Positions 43,445 through 53,337 of a stretch of 64,000 nt of DNA are shown here, in pieces. A program made the position numbers and the translations under genes. How positions within the stretch are numbered: the first letter of the stretch is position 1; every line of letters begins with the position of its first letter. Where the stretch lies: assembly GCF_001509585.1 (NCBI RefSeq), contig NZ_LNCI01000003.1:434001-498000 (forward strand). Direction: 5' to 3'. Source of the DNA: Tropicimonas marinistellae (GTDB lineage: Bacteria; Pseudomonadota; Alphaproteobacteria; Rhodobacterales; Rhodobacteraceae). Below the pieces are notes generated by a model. The model worked only from the letters and a program-made list of their open reading frames with translations. It was not told the origin of the DNA and made no database searches.

Positions 43445-43987
43445 CGTCCATCATCGACCATTACCGGTGTCACGTTCCTCTCAGGTCGTGCTTTCAGCCT
43501 TGCGATATGGCGGAGCGAGGCGATCGGGTTGGTGGCAGCGCGTCGGGCGCGCCGTTTTGTGAGTGATTCCGACCGTCACTAATCCAACGATAGGTGCGTC
43601 GCTCGTTCTCGATTGCGTCAACAGCACTGAACTACCGATGGTGTTCCGCCCCTCGCCAGCCTGAACACGTAGCAATATCGTCCATGTTTTTGACCGTATG
43701 CCGACTTCCAAAAAGCGGTCGATCAGCCACAATGTGATCAGGAGGACAAAACGATCTGAGTTTTGGAGCCCGTCAACCGGCGCGCCAAAAAGGGAAGGGA
43801 AACGATCCGGTCTTGCAGTGAACTGCACCGCCCACGTTGACAGGGCGGGCAATCGTACTTCGTCTGCTATCGTGTGGTCGATGGTCGCGAAACTGCTGCA
43901 AGCATGTCGAAAACGGCCCCTTTCCAGGCAATTCGGTTGAGCCAAGTCGTGATTGCACCGGCAGGTGCGTTAGTTCGGGAGGACGAA
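43445..43987. other. Regulatory intergenic region upstream of the arabinose transporter
   Basis: About 543 bp without a supported gene. A reverse frame at 43481-43945 (154 codons) has no similarity I can recognise and probably is not real. It contains an AraC-like half-site at 43670-43686 and presumably the transporter promoter. Confidence 0.6.
43670..43686 (+). promoter_or_regulatory. araI-like: Candidate AraC half-site
   Basis: TAGC-AATATCG-TCCATG matches the enterobacterial AraC half-site pattern TAGC-N7-TCCATA at every conserved base except the last. It lies about 300 bp before the substrate-binding protein gene and is the only such match I found in the arabinose region's gaps. A second half-site at the usual 21-bp spacing is not clear. 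Confidence 0.5.
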
Positions 43988-45067
43988 ATGCAAGGATTCA
44001 ACTCATGGGGCGCGACACTCGCCGCCGGTGCCGTGGCAGCGACGATGGGCTTGTCGGCGGTGCCCGCGGCGGCCGATTCGGCCTTCGTCGGGATCGCGAT
44101 GCCGACGAAGTCTTCGTCCCGCTGGATCTCCGATGGCGAGAGCATGGTCCAGCAATTCGAAGAGGCCGGCTACAAGACCGACCTTCAGTATGCAGAAGAT
44201 GATATCGCCAACCAGCTTCAGCAGATCGAGACAATGATGCTGAAGGGGGTAAACGTGCTGGTCATCGCGGCCATCGACGGCACGACCCTCTCGGCTGCGC
44301 TGGAAAACGCCGCTGCCTCTGACATCAAGGTCATCGCATACGACCGACTGATCCGTGACTCCGGAAACGTCGACTACTACTCGACGTTCGATAACTTCCA
44401 GGTCGGGGTCATTCAGGGTACGTCGCTTGTCGATGGCCTGATGGAGCGTTTCCCCGATGACTCGCCCTGGAACATCGAGGTCTTCGGTGGCAGCCCGGAC
44501 GACAACAACGCCTATTTCTTCTATGATGGCGCCATGTCTGTGCTGCAGCCGCTGATCGACGAAGGCAAGATCAACGTCGTGTCCGGACAGATGGGCATGG
44601 ACAAGGTCGGCACGCTCCGCTGGGACGGCGCCGTGGCGCAGGCGCGCATGGATAACCTGCTCTCCGCCCAATACACCGACACACAGTTGCACGGCGTGTT
44701 GTCGCCGTACGATGGCCTGTCCATCGGCATCCTCTCCTCCGTGAAGGGCGTGGGTTACGGCTCCGGCGACCTGCCGATGCCGATCGTCACTGGTCAGGAC
44801 GCCGAAGTTCAGTCGGTCAAGTCGATCCTCGCCGGCGAGCAGTACTCGACCGTATTCAAGGACACGCGCGAACTCGCACGCGTAACCGTTGGTATGGTCG
44901 ACGCCCTTCTGAAGGGTGGCGAGCCGGAGATCAACGATACCGAGACCTATGACAACGGCGTGAAAGTCGTGCCTTCCTTCCTGCTCAAGCCGGTTCCGGT
45001 GGATGCGAGCAATTGGGAAGAAGTGCTTCTCGGCAGCGGCTACTACACCGAAGACCAGGTCAAGTAG
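43988..45067 (+). CDS. chvE: ChvE-type sugar ABC transporter substrate-binding protein
   Basis: A 359-aa periplasmic protein of the multiple-monosaccharide ChvE/MmsE group. The signal peptide ends about VPAAA. Typical blocks include [64 protein letters not shown] and [27 protein letters not shown]. It binds an aldose such as L-arabinose, xylose or glucose. The ATG at 43988 follows GGGAGGACGA. It is the first gene of the transporter operon. Confidence 0.92.
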   Translation: MQGFNSWGATLAAGAVAATMGLSAVPAAADSAFVGIAMPTKSSSRWISDGESMVQQFEEAGYKTDLQYAEDDIANQLQQIETMMLKGVNVLVIAAIDGTTLSAALENAAASDIKVIAYDRLIRDSGNVDYYSTFDNFQVGVIQGTSLVDGLMERFPDDSPWNIEVFGGSPDDNNAYFFYDGAMSVLQPLIDEGKINVVSGQMGMDKVGTLRWDGAVAQARMDNLLSAQYTDTQLHGVLSPYDGLSIGILSSVKGVGYGSGDLPMPIVTGQDAEVQSVKSILAGEQYSTVFKDTRELARVTVGMVDALLKGGEPEINDTETYDNGVKVVPSFLLKPVPVDASNWEEVLLGSGYYTEDQVK

Positions 45068-45080
45068 CGGATTGTTCCCT

Positions 45081-45108
45081 CGGGGCGGCGCCAAGCAGTG
45101 CCGCCCCG
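45081..45108 (+). terminator. Intercistronic hairpin after chvE
   Basis: CGGGGCGGC-gccaagcagt-GCCGCCCCG: perfect 9-bp stem between the binding-protein and ATPase genes, without a T-run. Such partial terminators or stabilising hairpins let the binding protein be made in excess. Confidence 0.65.
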
Positions 45109-45153
45109 GTCGGGCAACAAGAAACGCAGGTCCGTCGAAACGGAGCGGGTCAA

Positions 45154-46680
45154 ATGAATGCCATTCTGGAGATGCGCAGCATCACCAAGACGTTCCCAGG
45201 GGTGAAGGCCCTTGCAGACGTCAACCTGACGGTCGAGAGAGGCGAGATCCACGCACTCGTGGGCGAGAACGGTGCCGGAAAGTCGACCCTCATGAAAGTG
45301 CTGAGCGGCGTCTATCCTCACCATCAGTACGACGGTGACATCTTCTACAACGGAGAGTTGCAGAAGTTCGCCAAGATCTCCGACAGCGAGGCCAAGGGGA
45401 TCATCATCATCCACCAGGAGCTGGCGCTGGTGCCGCTGCTGTCGATTGCCGAGAACATCTTCCTGGGCAACGAGACCGCAACCAAGGGAGTCATCGACTG
45501 GCACGAAGCCCATTCGCGCGCCACCGAGCTGCTCCGGAAAGTGGGGCTCAACGAGAATTCGGCCACGCTGATCGACAATATCGGTGTCGGCAAGCAGCAG
45601 TTGGTCGAGATCGCGAAAGCGCTCTCGAAGGAAGTTGAACTCCTGATCCTTGATGAGCCAACCTCCAGCCTTAACGAGAACGACAGCGAGGCGCTGCTGG
45701 AACTGCTGCTAGAGTTTCGCCGTCAGGGCATCACCTCGATCCTGATTTCTCACAAGCTCAACGAGGTTGCCAAGGTTGCAGACACGATCACCGTCCTGCG
45801 CGACGGCATGACGGTCAGTACCTTTCCCTGCGACCATGGTCCTGAGATCGAGAACAAGATCATCAAGGATATGGTGGGCCGGGAACTGACCAACCGCTTC
45901 CCGCCGCGAGACGTGGAAATCGGCGATACCGTTTTCGAGGTGAAGAACTGGAACGTCTATCACCACATCTACTCCGACCGTCATCTGATCCGGGACGTGA
46001 ACCTCAACCTGCGGGCCGGTGAAATCGTCGGGATCGCGGGGCTCATGGGGGCAGGGCGCACCGAGCTGGCAATGAGCATTTTCGGACGCTCCTATGGTCA
46101 AAAGATCTCCGGCGAAGTCCAGCTCAAGGGGCAGCAGGTGGATGTGAGCACGATCCGCAAGGCGGTGGACCGGGGGCTCGCCTACGTGACCGAAGACCGG
46201 AAGGAATACGGGCTCGTCCTCGAGAACACGATCAAGAACAACCTGACGCTTGCCAATCTCGACGGCGTTGCGAAAGGTTCTGTGCTTGACGACAACGAAG
46301 AGCGTCAGGTGAGCCGTGAGTACATAGACAAGCTGAACATCCGCTGCTCCTCGATGTTGCAGGAGGTGGTGAACCTCTCCGGCGGCAACCAGCAGAAGGT
46401 CGTGCTCGGCAAGTGGCTGTATTCCAACCCGGAAGTGCTGATTCTCGACGAACCCACGCGCGGCATCGACGTGAATGCCAAGTACGAGATCTACACGATC
46501 ATCAACGAACTGGCGGCGCAGGGACGGGGGATCGTCTTTATCTCCTCCGAGATGCCTGAGCTTCTGGGTATGTGCGACCGGATCTACGTGATGAACGAAG
46601 GCCGCATGGCTGGCGAGTTGCCGGCTGCCGAGGCCTCACAGGAAAAGATCATGCGAATGATCCTGAAAAACGACGGGTGA
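45154..46680 (+). CDS. gguA: Sugar ABC transporter ATP-binding protein (MmsA/GguA)
   Basis: A 508-aa double ABC ATPase of the monosaccharide family. The first half has [16 protein letters not shown] and, near 160, [15 protein letters not shown]. The second half has [32 protein letters not shown] and [18 protein letters not shown]. The ATG at 45154 follows GGAGCGGG; the longer open frame to 45013 runs over the chvE end. It energises uptake with the permease at 46685. Confidence 0.94.
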   Translation: MNAILEMRSITKTFPGVKALADVNLTVERGEIHALVGENGAGKSTLMKVLSGVYPHHQYDGDIFYNGELQKFAKISDSEAKGIIIIHQELALVPLLSIAENIFLGNETATKGVIDWHEAHSRATELLRKVGLNENSATLIDNIGVGKQQLVEIAKALSKEVELLILDEPTSSLNENDSEALLELLLEFRRQGITSILISHKLNEVAKVADTITVLRDGMTVSTFPCDHGPEIENKIIKDMVGRELTNRFPPRDVEIGDTVFEVKNWNVYHHIYSDRHLIRDVNLNLRAGEIVGIAGLMGAGRTELAMSIFGRSYGQKISGEVQLKGQQVDVSTIRKAVDRGLAYVTEDRKEYGLVLENTIKNNLTLANLDGVAKGSVLDDNEERQVSREYIDKLNIRCSSMLQEVVNLSGGNQQKVVLGKWLYSNPEVLILDEPTRGIDVNAKYEIYTIINELAAQGRGIVFISSEMPELLGMCDRIYVMNEGRMAGELPAAEASQEKIMRMILKNDG

Positions 46681-46684
46681 TATC

Positions 46685-47902
46685 ATGCAAGACGTGGCAA
46701 GCACCGCCGCGCCGGCCGCGGCCGAAGACGCGGGCAAGAAAACGACCATTGGCAGCTACCTGAAGGCGAACCTGCGGGAATACGGCCTGCTGCTGGCACT
46801 CCTCATCGTCATGGCGTCCTTCCAGATCATGACCGGCGGCATCCTGATGAAGCCGCTCAACATCACCAACCTTGTGCTGCAAAACAGCTATATCGTGATC
46901 ATGGCCATCGGCATGTTGCTGGTGATCGTGGCCGGGCACATCGACCTCTCGGTCGGCTCAATCGTGGGCTTCATCGGCGCGCTGGCCGCGGTTCTCATGG
47001 TCTCCTGGGAGGTGCCGGTCTTCATTTCGGTAATCGTCTGCCTTCTGGCCGGCGTCGCCATCGGCGCGATGCAGGGCTACTGGGTGGCCTACCACAAGAT
47101 CCCGCCCTTCATCGTCACGCTGGCGGGCATGCTCGTGTTCCGGGGGCTGACCTTGGCCCTTTTGCAGGGGCAGTCCATCGGACCGTTCCCGGTCGCCTTC
47201 CAGCGGTTGAGCTCCGGCTTCATCCCGGACATTCTGCCAATCGGCGGGATGCACGGGCTCACATTGCTGCTCGGTGCCGCGATCAGTCTCTATCTGGTCT
47301 ACGCCAATTTCCGCAATCGCATCGCGCAGTCCCGGATCGCGGCCCCTGACGAGCCGATGACGGTCTTTCTGTTCAAGAACGCGCTGATCCTAGTCGCAAT
47401 CAACTACTTCACCTGGCTGATGGCGGGCTATCGCGGGCTGCCGAACGTGCTGATCGTCATGGCGCTGCTGATCGCGATCTACAGCTTCATCACGGGACGG
47501 ACCACGATCGGGCGTCGCATCTATGCCCTTGGCGGCAACGAGAAGGCGGCGAAACTGTCGGGCGTGAACACCGAGCGGCTTTCCTTCCTCACCTTTGCCA
47601 ACATGGGGCTGCTGGCCGCCCTGGCCGGACTGGTATTCGCCGCGCGGCTGAACTCCGCCTCGCCGAAGGCCGGTGTCGCCTTCGAGCTAGACGTTATCGC
47701 GGCGGTCTTCATCGGTGGGGCCTCCATGTCGGGCGGCGTGGGCACGGTGGTTGGCGCGGTGATCGGCGCCTTCCTGATGGGGGTCATGAATAACGGCATG
47801 TCGATCATGTCGGTGGGCATCGACTACCAGCAGGTTATCAAGGGCCTGGTGCTACTCGCCGCCGTGATTTTCGACGTCTACAACAAGAAAAAGGGCGGCT
47901 GA
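46685..47902 (+). CDS. gguB: Sugar ABC transporter permease (MmsB/GguB)
   Basis: A 405-aa inner-membrane permease with about ten helices. Family blocks: GMLLVIVAGHIDLSVGSIVGFIGAL (about residues 78-102), KIPPFIVTLAGMLVFRGLTLALLQGQSIGPFP, RRIYALGGNEKAAKLSGVN and VIAAVFIGGASMSGGVGTVVGAVIGAFLMGVMNNGMS. The spacing to gguA is only four bases. With ChvE and GguA it forms a multiple-monosaccharide importer, here probably for L-arabinose. Confidence 0.94.
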   Translation: MQDVASTAAPAAAEDAGKKTTIGSYLKANLREYGLLLALLIVMASFQIMTGGILMKPLNITNLVLQNSYIVIMAIGMLLVIVAGHIDLSVGSIVGFIGALAAVLMVSWEVPVFISVIVCLLAGVAIGAMQGYWVAYHKIPPFIVTLAGMLVFRGLTLALLQGQSIGPFPVAFQRLSSGFIPDILPIGGMHGLTLLLGAAISLYLVYANFRNRIAQSRIAAPDEPMTVFLFKNALILVAINYFTWLMAGYRGLPNVLIVMALLIAIYSFITGRTTIGRRIYALGGNEKAAKLSGVNTERLSFLTFANMGLLAALAGLVFAARLNSASPKAGVAFELDVIAAVFIGGASMSGGVGTVVGAVIGAFLMGVMNNGMSIMSVGIDYQQVIKGLVLLAAVIFDVYNKKKGG

Positions 47903-47914
47903 GCCCATACCAGT

Positions 47915-47996
47915 TCCCGGGCCGATCCCATGGGCCCGGGGCAACCCCGGGGCGCGTTGCGGAACTCCTCCCCGTTTTCAGCGACGCGCCCCGACC
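47915..47996 (+). other. Structured spacer between gguB and araD
   Basis: Two perfect hairpins lie in the 167-bp spacer: CCCGGGCC/GGCCCGGG at about 47916-47940, and GGGGCGCGT/ACGCGCCCC with a 27-nt loop at about 47948-47992. Neither has a T-run. They could set relative transcript levels of transporter and enzyme genes. Confidence 0.45.
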
Positions 47997-48069
47997 ATGG
48001 AAATGAAACCGAAACGGCACGCCGCCCTTACGCCCGGTGGCGGATCGTGGATGAAAGGAAACGGCCGAC

Positions 48070-48762
48070 ATGCTGCCTGACCTCCGGGACGCGGTTCTCG
48101 AAGCCAATCTCGAACTCAACCGCCGCGGCGTGGTGCTCTATACTTGGGGCAATGTCAGCGCTCTGGATCGTGACAGCGGCCTGATGGTGATCAAACCGTC
48201 TGGTGTGTCCTACGACGAGATGACGGCCGAAGACATGGTCGTCGTGAACCTCGAAAACGAAGTCGTCTGGGGCAGGAATAAGCCGTCATCTGACACCCGC
48301 ACCCATACCGCGCTCTACCGCGCCTTTCCGCAGATCGGCGGGGTGGCGCATACCCACTCAACCCATGCCGTTGCATGGGCGCAGGCGCGCCGGGCCATTC
48401 CCTGCCTCGGAACGACACAGGCCGATTACTGCGCCGGCGAAGTGCCCTGCACGGCACCGCTGCCACCCGAAGAAGTCGCGCGCGACTACGAGACCGCAAC
48501 GGGGGACGCGATCATCCGGCGTTTCCAGAGGCTCGACCCGGTGGCCGTTCCGATGGTCCTGGTGGCCGGCCACGGCCCGTTCACCTGGGGCAAGGATGCC
48601 GGCGAGGCCGTCTATAACGCGGTGGTGCTGGAGGAGGCGGCGAAGATGGCGACGCTGACAGTCACCGTGGCCGGGCCGTCGCCGGAGCCGCTGGAGGACT
48701 ACGTGCTCGATTACCACTACCAGCGCAAGCACGGCAAGAACGCCTGGTACGGCCAGAAGTAA
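48070..48762 (+). CDS. araD: L-ribulose-5-phosphate 4-epimerase
   Basis: Converts L-ribulose 5-phosphate to D-xylulose 5-phosphate. The 230-aa product is a class II aldolase-fold enzyme: ANLELNRRGVVLYTWGNVSALDRDSGLMVIKPSGVSYDEM, metal-binding His residues in VAHTHSTHAVAWAQA and a third in VLVAGHGPFTWG, and the LDYHYQRKHGKNAWYGQK end typical of AraD. It is the first enzyme gene after the transporter. Confidence 0.95.
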   Translation: MLPDLRDAVLEANLELNRRGVVLYTWGNVSALDRDSGLMVIKPSGVSYDEMTAEDMVVVNLENEVVWGRNKPSSDTRTHTALYRAFPQIGGVAHTHSTHAVAWAQARRAIPCLGTTQADYCAGEVPCTAPLPPEEVARDYETATGDAIIRRFQRLDPVAVPMVLVAGHGPFTWGKDAGEAVYNAVVLEEAAKMATLTVTVAGPSPEPLEDYVLDYHYQRKHGKNAWYGQK

Positions 48763-48852
48763 ACGCTCGAAACGGGCATCCGCGGGGCAACCGTGCGGCA
48801 GGAGATACGTGGTGCGGAGCAGGCTTCGCACCGAAGATCGAAAGGCAAGACC

Positions 48853-50361
48853 ATGATTGGACTGAATCCGCTGAAGTTCTGGTTCGTTTGCGGCTCGCAA
48901 CACCTCTACGGGCCGGAGACGCTGGCGCAGGTGGGCGAGGGCGCGCGCACGGTGGCCGAGGGGCTCGCTGCCGGAGGGCGTCTGGTGCTGCCAATCGAGT
49001 TCGCGGGGGTGGTGACGACCGCCGACGAGATCGCCGATGTGTGCCGCCGCGCCTCGGCTGACCCCGAGTGCGGTGGGCTGATCGTGTGGATGCACACGTT
49101 TTCCCCCGCGAAGATGTGGATACGCGGGCTAAACCTGCTGACCAAGCCGTTGTTGCACCTGCACACGCAGCTTCGTGAAGCGCTGCCCTGGGATTCCATC
49201 GACATGGATTACATGAACCTGCACCAGGCCGCCCATGGTGACCGGGAAGGCGGTTTCATGCACACGCGCATGCGGCTGGGCCGCAAGGTCGTGGCCGGAC
49301 ACTGGACCGATCCGGAGGTGCAGGACCGTGTCGATGCCTGGATGCGTGCAGCGCGGGCCTGGGACGATTGGCAAGGTGCGAAATTCTGCCGGTTCGGCGA
49401 CAACATGCGGAATGTGGCGGTGACCGAGGGTGACAAGGTCGCGGCAGAGATGGCTTTCGGGTTCACCGTTGATGGCTACGGAATCATGGACCTCGCGGAC
49501 CGGATGGCCGAAATCGACGACGCGGATGTCGCCGCGCGCGCGGCCGAGTATTTGGACCTTTATGACGTTGATCCCACGCTTGCGCCGGACGGCGAGCGCC
49601 ACGCCGCGCTGCTTTATAACGCCAAGCAGGAACTTGGGCTGTCGGCGTTCATGGAGGAGGGCGGCTTCAAGGGATTCACCCATACTTTCGAGGATCTTCA
49701 CGGGCTCACGCAATTACCCGGTATCGCGACCCAACGGTTGATGGCCAAGGGATACGGCTTTGCCGGTGAGGGTGATTGGAAGACACCGGCGCTGGTCCGC
49801 GCTTTGAAGGTAATGGGTCACGGGCTCACCGGCGCGACGTCCTTCATGGAGGACTACACCTACGACATGACGTTGGGGTCCGAGCAGGTGCTGGGATCGC
49901 ACATGCTGGAGGTCTGCCCATCCATTGCCGAGGGCAAGATCAGCGTGGAGATTCATCCGCTCGGCATTGGCGGCAAGGACGATCCGGTCCGGCTCGTCTT
50001 CAATTCTCGAAAGGGACCGGCGGTCAACGCCAGTCTGATCGACCTCGGAAACCGGTTCCGGTTGATCGTGAACGCGGTGAATGCCGTCGAACATCCGGAC
50101 CTGCCGAATCTGCCAGTGGCACGCGCTGTCTGGGAGTGCGAGCCGGACTTCAAAACGGCGTTGCAGGCGTGGATTCTTGCCGGCGGCGCGCATCACACCG
50201 CTTACAGCTACGATGTAACCTCGGAGATGCTGGAAGACTTCGCCACGATTGCGGGGATCGAACTTGCGGTGATCGACGCCGACACACGACTGTCCACGTT
50301 CAAGCAGGATCTGCGGACGAACGAAGTCTACTGGCACCTCGCCAAGGGCATTCGCGCCTAA
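48853..50361 (+). CDS. araA: L-arabinose isomerase
   Basis: Isomerises L-arabinose to L-ribulose. The 502-aa length and sequence match Ara[86 protein letters not shown] and [20 protein letters not shown] near the end. Glu and His metal ligands lie in these blocks. The ATG at 48853 is used; an upstream in-frame ATG at 48793 adds 20 residues without similarity. Confidence 0.97.
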   Translation: MIGLNPLKFWFVCGSQHLYGPETLAQVGEGARTVAEGLAAGGRLVLPIEFAGVVTTADEIADVCRRASADPECGGLIVWMHTFSPAKMWIRGLNLLTKPLLHLHTQLREALPWDSIDMDYMNLHQAAHGDREGGFMHTRMRLGRKVVAGHWTDPEVQDRVDAWMRAARAWDDWQGAKFCRFGDNMRNVAVTEGDKVAAEMAFGFTVDGYGIMDLADRMAEIDDADVAARAAEYLDLYDVDPTLAPDGERHAALLYNAKQELGLSAFMEEGGFKGFTHTFEDLHGLTQLPGIATQRLMAKGYGFAGEGDWKTPALVRALKVMGHGLTGATSFMEDYTYDMTLGSEQVLGSHMLEVCPSIAEGKISVEIHPLGIGGKDDPVRLVFNSRKGPAVNASLIDLGNRFRLIVNAVNAVEHPDLPNLPVARAVWECEPDFKTALQAWILAGGAHHTAYSYDVTSEMLEDFATIAGIELAVIDADTRLSTFKQDLRTNEVYWHLAKGIRA

Positions 50362-50370
50362 CGCCGATTT

Positions 50371-50395
50371 GGGCGCGGGTCCATGGTTCGCGCCC
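50371..50395. terminator. Hairpin between araA and araC ends
   Basis: GGGCGCG-ggtccatggtt-CGCGCCC: a 7-bp perfect stem in the 82-bp convergent gap. It could act as a transcript end in both directions, though no long T-run follows. Confidence 0.5.
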
Positions 50396-50443
50396 TGCCG
50401 TCCGGCCTGAAAAGCTCAATGCCGTCGCAATTGCGTCGGCAAG

Positions 50444-51445
50444 TCAGTTGTCGGCGGTCATTTCGTCCGGTTCGTTGCTGGTTACCCGCATGCTCCGTTC
50501 TCGGAACGTGCGGGGGCTCATTCCGGCATGACGTCGGAAGACCCGGCTGAAATAGAGCGGATCTTCGTAGCCGACCATGACGGAGAGCGACTTGATTGGT
50601 TCGTTCGTGATCCTCAGCATCTGCATCGCATATTGCACGCGCTGCGCGTCGCGCCACTGCAATAGGCCGGTTCCGACGTAGCTACGAAACAGGTGCGATA
50701 GCCGCGATGGCGACAGGCAAACGTGGTCGGCAATCTGCGCCACGGTAAGCGGCTTGTGCAGGTTTTCCGTGATCAGGTTGCACGCGGCAAGGACGCGTTC
50801 GTCCATGTTGATGGGCACGGCTTTGGTCGCCTGATCTATCCGTGCAGCGGACAGCAGAATGTGTTCCAGCCGGTTGAAGGCGAGGTCGATGGAAAGCGGA
50901 TCGTCCAGCACCGACCACTTCTCCACCTCAACGAACAGCCGGAAAAACTCGCTGGAGCTACCCTCGCCACCGTCGGGCAGAAGGAAGACGCCGCCGGTCT
51001 CCCGCTCCCAGGAGAGCCACGGTTTCCAGAACGCGCGCGGCTGGAAATAGATCCAACGGTGCCACCATTTCGGCGAGTCGGGATGGCGGCCATAATAGTG
51101 CCGAACACCTGCCGGAATGAGCAGAAGGTCGCCAGGGGAAACCGTAAATTCATTTTCTCCGTCAAACACTTGGCCGACACCGTCGACCGTGAGGTTGATG
51201 ATCCAACCGTTCAGTCCCTCCGGCCGGTCAATGAAGAAGTCGAGAAGACCACCCCTCTCGATCGGCGTGATGCCTGCCACCAGCCGAACGTCGAAATTGA
51301 AGCCCGGAAACAGCGAGGCAACCTGTGTGTCGTTCTTGGGAGGTTCGGATATGAAAGCAAGCTTGCGGATTATTCGCCGGACCTGCGGATCCTGCTTCGG
51401 ATCGATTGTTGGATGATCATCCATGTCTCTAGCGGAATGCTGCAT
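50444..51445 (-). CDS. araC: L-arabinose regulator AraC
   Basis: A 333-aa regulator strikingly like enterobacterial AraC. The N-terminal ligand domain reads LFPGFNFDVRLVAGITPIERGGLLDFFIDRPEGLNGWIINLTV..GVRHYYGRHPDSPKWWHRWIYFQPRAFWKPWL. The DNA-binding part has DHVCLSPSRLSHLFRSYVGTGLLQWRDAQRVQYA and VGYEDPLYFSRVFRRHAGMSPRTFRE. It should bind L-arabinose and switch the adjacent ara genes. It is divergent from araB and convergent with araA. The start could also be the ATG at 51424. Confidence 0.93.
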   Translation of the reverse strand: MQHSARDMDDHPTIDPKQDPQVRRIIRKLAFISEPPKNDTQVASLFPGFNFDVRLVAGITPIERGGLLDFFIDRPEGLNGWIINLTVDGVGQVFDGENEFTVSPGDLLLIPAGVRHYYGRHPDSPKWWHRWIYFQPRAFWKPWLSWERETGGVFLLPDGGEGSSSEFFRLFVEVEKWSVLDDPLSIDLAFNRLEHILLSAARIDQATKAVPINMDERVLAACNLITENLHKPLTVAQIADHVCLSPSRLSHLFRSYVGTGLLQWRDAQRVQYAMQMLRITNEPIKSLSVMVGYEDPLYFSRVFRRHAGMSPRTFRERSMRVTSNEPDEMTADN

Positions 51446-51538
51446 TGTTGCTGATGTCCCTGCTCAATAGTCTAGGGGAGCCGGCTGCCACAGGAAAGAG
51501 CCGTGTCGGGCATTACGAGGAGAATTGTCCATGACACG

Positions 51539-51567
51539 GGGCGGGCGCACCGGCCTGAAGCCCGCCC
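51539..51567 (+). promoter_or_regulatory. Leader hairpin upstream of araB
   Basis: GGGCGGGC-n13-GCCCGCCC followed by GGTTATTTT in the araC-araB gap, ending 25 bp before the araB ATG. It resembles an attenuator or a roadblock to transcripts leaving the araC region. A GAGGAG site follows it and serves araB. Confidence 0.45.
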
Positions 51568-51591
51568 GGTTATTTTGGAGGAGAATCGAGT

Positions 51592-53226
51592 ATGTCTGCG
51601 ATTGGAGACACCTGCGTTCTCGGGCTGGATTTCGGCTCCGACAGCGTTCGAGCCGTTGTTGTCCGTGCCGAGAACGGCGACGAGATCGCCTCGGCCGTGG
51701 CCGAATACCCGCGCTGGATGGAGGGGCGGTTTTGCGACCCCGCGCGCCAGCAGTTCCGCCAACATCCGGCCGACTACATGGAGGCCATGACCGCCGCCGT
51801 CCGCGGCGCGCTGGCCGAACTGGGAGGGGAAAAGCCGCCAATTGCCGGAATCGGCGTGGACACGACAGGTTCCTCGCCACTGCCCGTTGCTGCTGACGCA
51901 ACCGCGCTGGCCCTGAAGGATGGCTTCACCACCGACCCCGACGCCATGTGCATCCTGTGGAAGGACCATACCTCGGTGCAGGAGGCGGCCGACATCAACG
52001 CTCTTTGTGCGACGGGGCGCTTCCCGGATTACATTCGCTATGTCGGCGGGATCTATTCCTCCGAATGGTACTGGGCGAAGATCCTGAATGTCGGGCGTCG
52101 GAACCCGACCGTATTCCGTGCCGCCGCAAACTGGGTGGAGTTGGCCGATTACATCCCCGCGTTGCTGACAGGCGTTGACGATGCCAGCAAGATCGTTCGG
52201 GGCGTCTGTGCAGCCGGTCACAAGGCACTTTGGCATCCCGATTGGGGCGGCCTGCCGGACCGCGACTGGCTGACTGCGCTCGATCCGTGCCTCGGCAATC
52301 TCGCGATGCCACTCTTCACCGAGACCCGCACGTCGGACCAGGAAGCGGGCAAACTGACGCCGGAATGGGCCGGGCGGTTCGGAATTGACGCGGGAATCCC
52401 TGTCGCAGTGGGGGCATTCGATTGCCACATGGGCGCAGTGGGCGCGGGGATCGAGCCATATACGCTTGTGCGCGTCATGGGGACGTCGACCTGCGACATC
52501 CTTATTGCGCCTCCCGAAGAGGTTGGTGACACGCTTGTGCATGGCATTTGCGGCCAGGTGCCGGGGAGCGCAATGCCGGGTTACATCGGTTTCGAGGCCG
52601 GGCAATCCTCGTTCGGAGACGCGTTTGCCTGGTTCGAGCAATTGCTGCAATGGGGACGGAACAGTTCCAGCCGCAAGGGCTCGCTACTGCCCGCGCTGGA
52701 AGCCGAAGCCAGCACGCTCCCCCCGGGTGGGCATGGCGAGCGGGCACTGGATTGGCTCAATGGTCGGCGCACGCCGGACGCCAACCAAAAACTCCGCGCA
52801 ATTGTCGCGGGCTTGCACCTTGGGTCCACGGCGCCGTCGGTCTATCGCGCCTTGGTGGAATCCGTGGCATTCGGAACACGCGCCATTGTGGAGCGGTTCG
52901 AGAGCGAAGGTATCCCGGTCAAGAATATCGTCGGTATCGGTGGTATCGCGAGAAAATCACCCATGATATCGCAGGTTTGCGCGGATGTCTTGAACCGAAA
53001 CATTAGCGTCGTGGAGTCCGATCAGGCGTGCGCCCGCGGTGCGGCGATTTTTGCTGCGGTGGCCTCCGGGCAGTATGCGGATATCGAGGCGGCAAAGGCA
53101 GCCATGCACAGCCCGGTGGAGCGGGTCTACACGCCCGATCCGGCGGCACACGAGCTCTACGAGGCGATCTACGCGGATTACCGCAAGATCGGTGGATACG
53201 CCGAGGAATTGGCGCGCGACGCTTGA
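51592..53226 (+). CDS. araB: Ribulokinase
   Basis: Phosphorylates L-ribulose. The 544-aa FGGY-family kinase has the N-terminal ATP-fold motif VLGLDFGSDSVRAVVV, GIGVDTTGSSPLPV, CILWKDHTSVQEAADIN, the substrate region GAFDCHMGAVGAGIEP and the C-terminal FGGY signature region FGTRAIVERFESEGIPVKNIVGIGGIARKSPMI. The ATG at 51592 follows GGAGGAGAA. It is divergent from araC, whereas araD and araA are upstream on the other side, an unusual split of araBAD. Confidence 0.96.
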   Translation: MSAIGDTCVLGLDFGSDSVRAVVVRAENGDEIASAVAEYPRWMEGRFCDPARQQFRQHPADYMEAMTAAVRGALAELGGEKPPIAGIGVDTTGSSPLPVAADATALALKDGFTTDPDAMCILWKDHTSVQEAADINALCATGRFPDYIRYVGGIYSSEWYWAKILNVGRRNPTVFRAAANWVELADYIPALLTGVDDASKIVRGVCAAGHKALWHPDWGGLPDRDWLTALDPCLGNLAMPLFTETRTSDQEAGKLTPEWAGRFGIDAGIPVAVGAFDCHMGAVGAGIEPYTLVRVMGTSTCDILIAPPEEVGDTLVHGICGQVPGSAMPGYIGFEAGQSSFGDAFAWFEQLLQWGRNSSSRKGSLLPALEAEASTLPPGGHGERALDWLNGRRTPDANQKLRAIVAGLHLGSTAPSVYRALVESVAFGTRAIVERFESEGIPVKNIVGIGGIARKSPMISQVCADVLNRNISVVESDQACARGAAIFAAVASGQYADIEAAKAAMHSPVERVYTPDPAAHELYEAIYADYRKIGGYAEELARDA

Positions 53227-53291
53227 GAGATGGTGCCCGGCCGTACGTCGGTCGCAGCGCTTGGCGGGTTTCCTTCCTCCTCCCGCCCGAT

Positions 53292-53317
53292 ACCCGCCCG
53301 TGCTATGCCGGGCGGGT
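53292..53317. terminator. Bidirectional terminator between araB and GH3 gene
   Basis: ACCCGCCCG-tgctatgc-CGGGCGGGT: perfect 9-bp stem in the 111-bp gap between convergent genes. The sequence on either side is not T-rich, but position and stem strength support transcript-end formation for both genes. Confidence 0.6.
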
Positions 53318-53337
53318 CATCGCTTCCTGACCTTCGC

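Noticed and set aside
43481-43945. 154-codon reverse frame in the gap before chvE
   Set aside because: No family similarity, no clear ribosome site, and it covers the likely promoter and AraC site.
51525-51896. 123-codon frame starting with a good ribosome site before araB
   Set aside because: It runs across the hairpin and into araB in another frame; a leader peptide is possible but unsupported.
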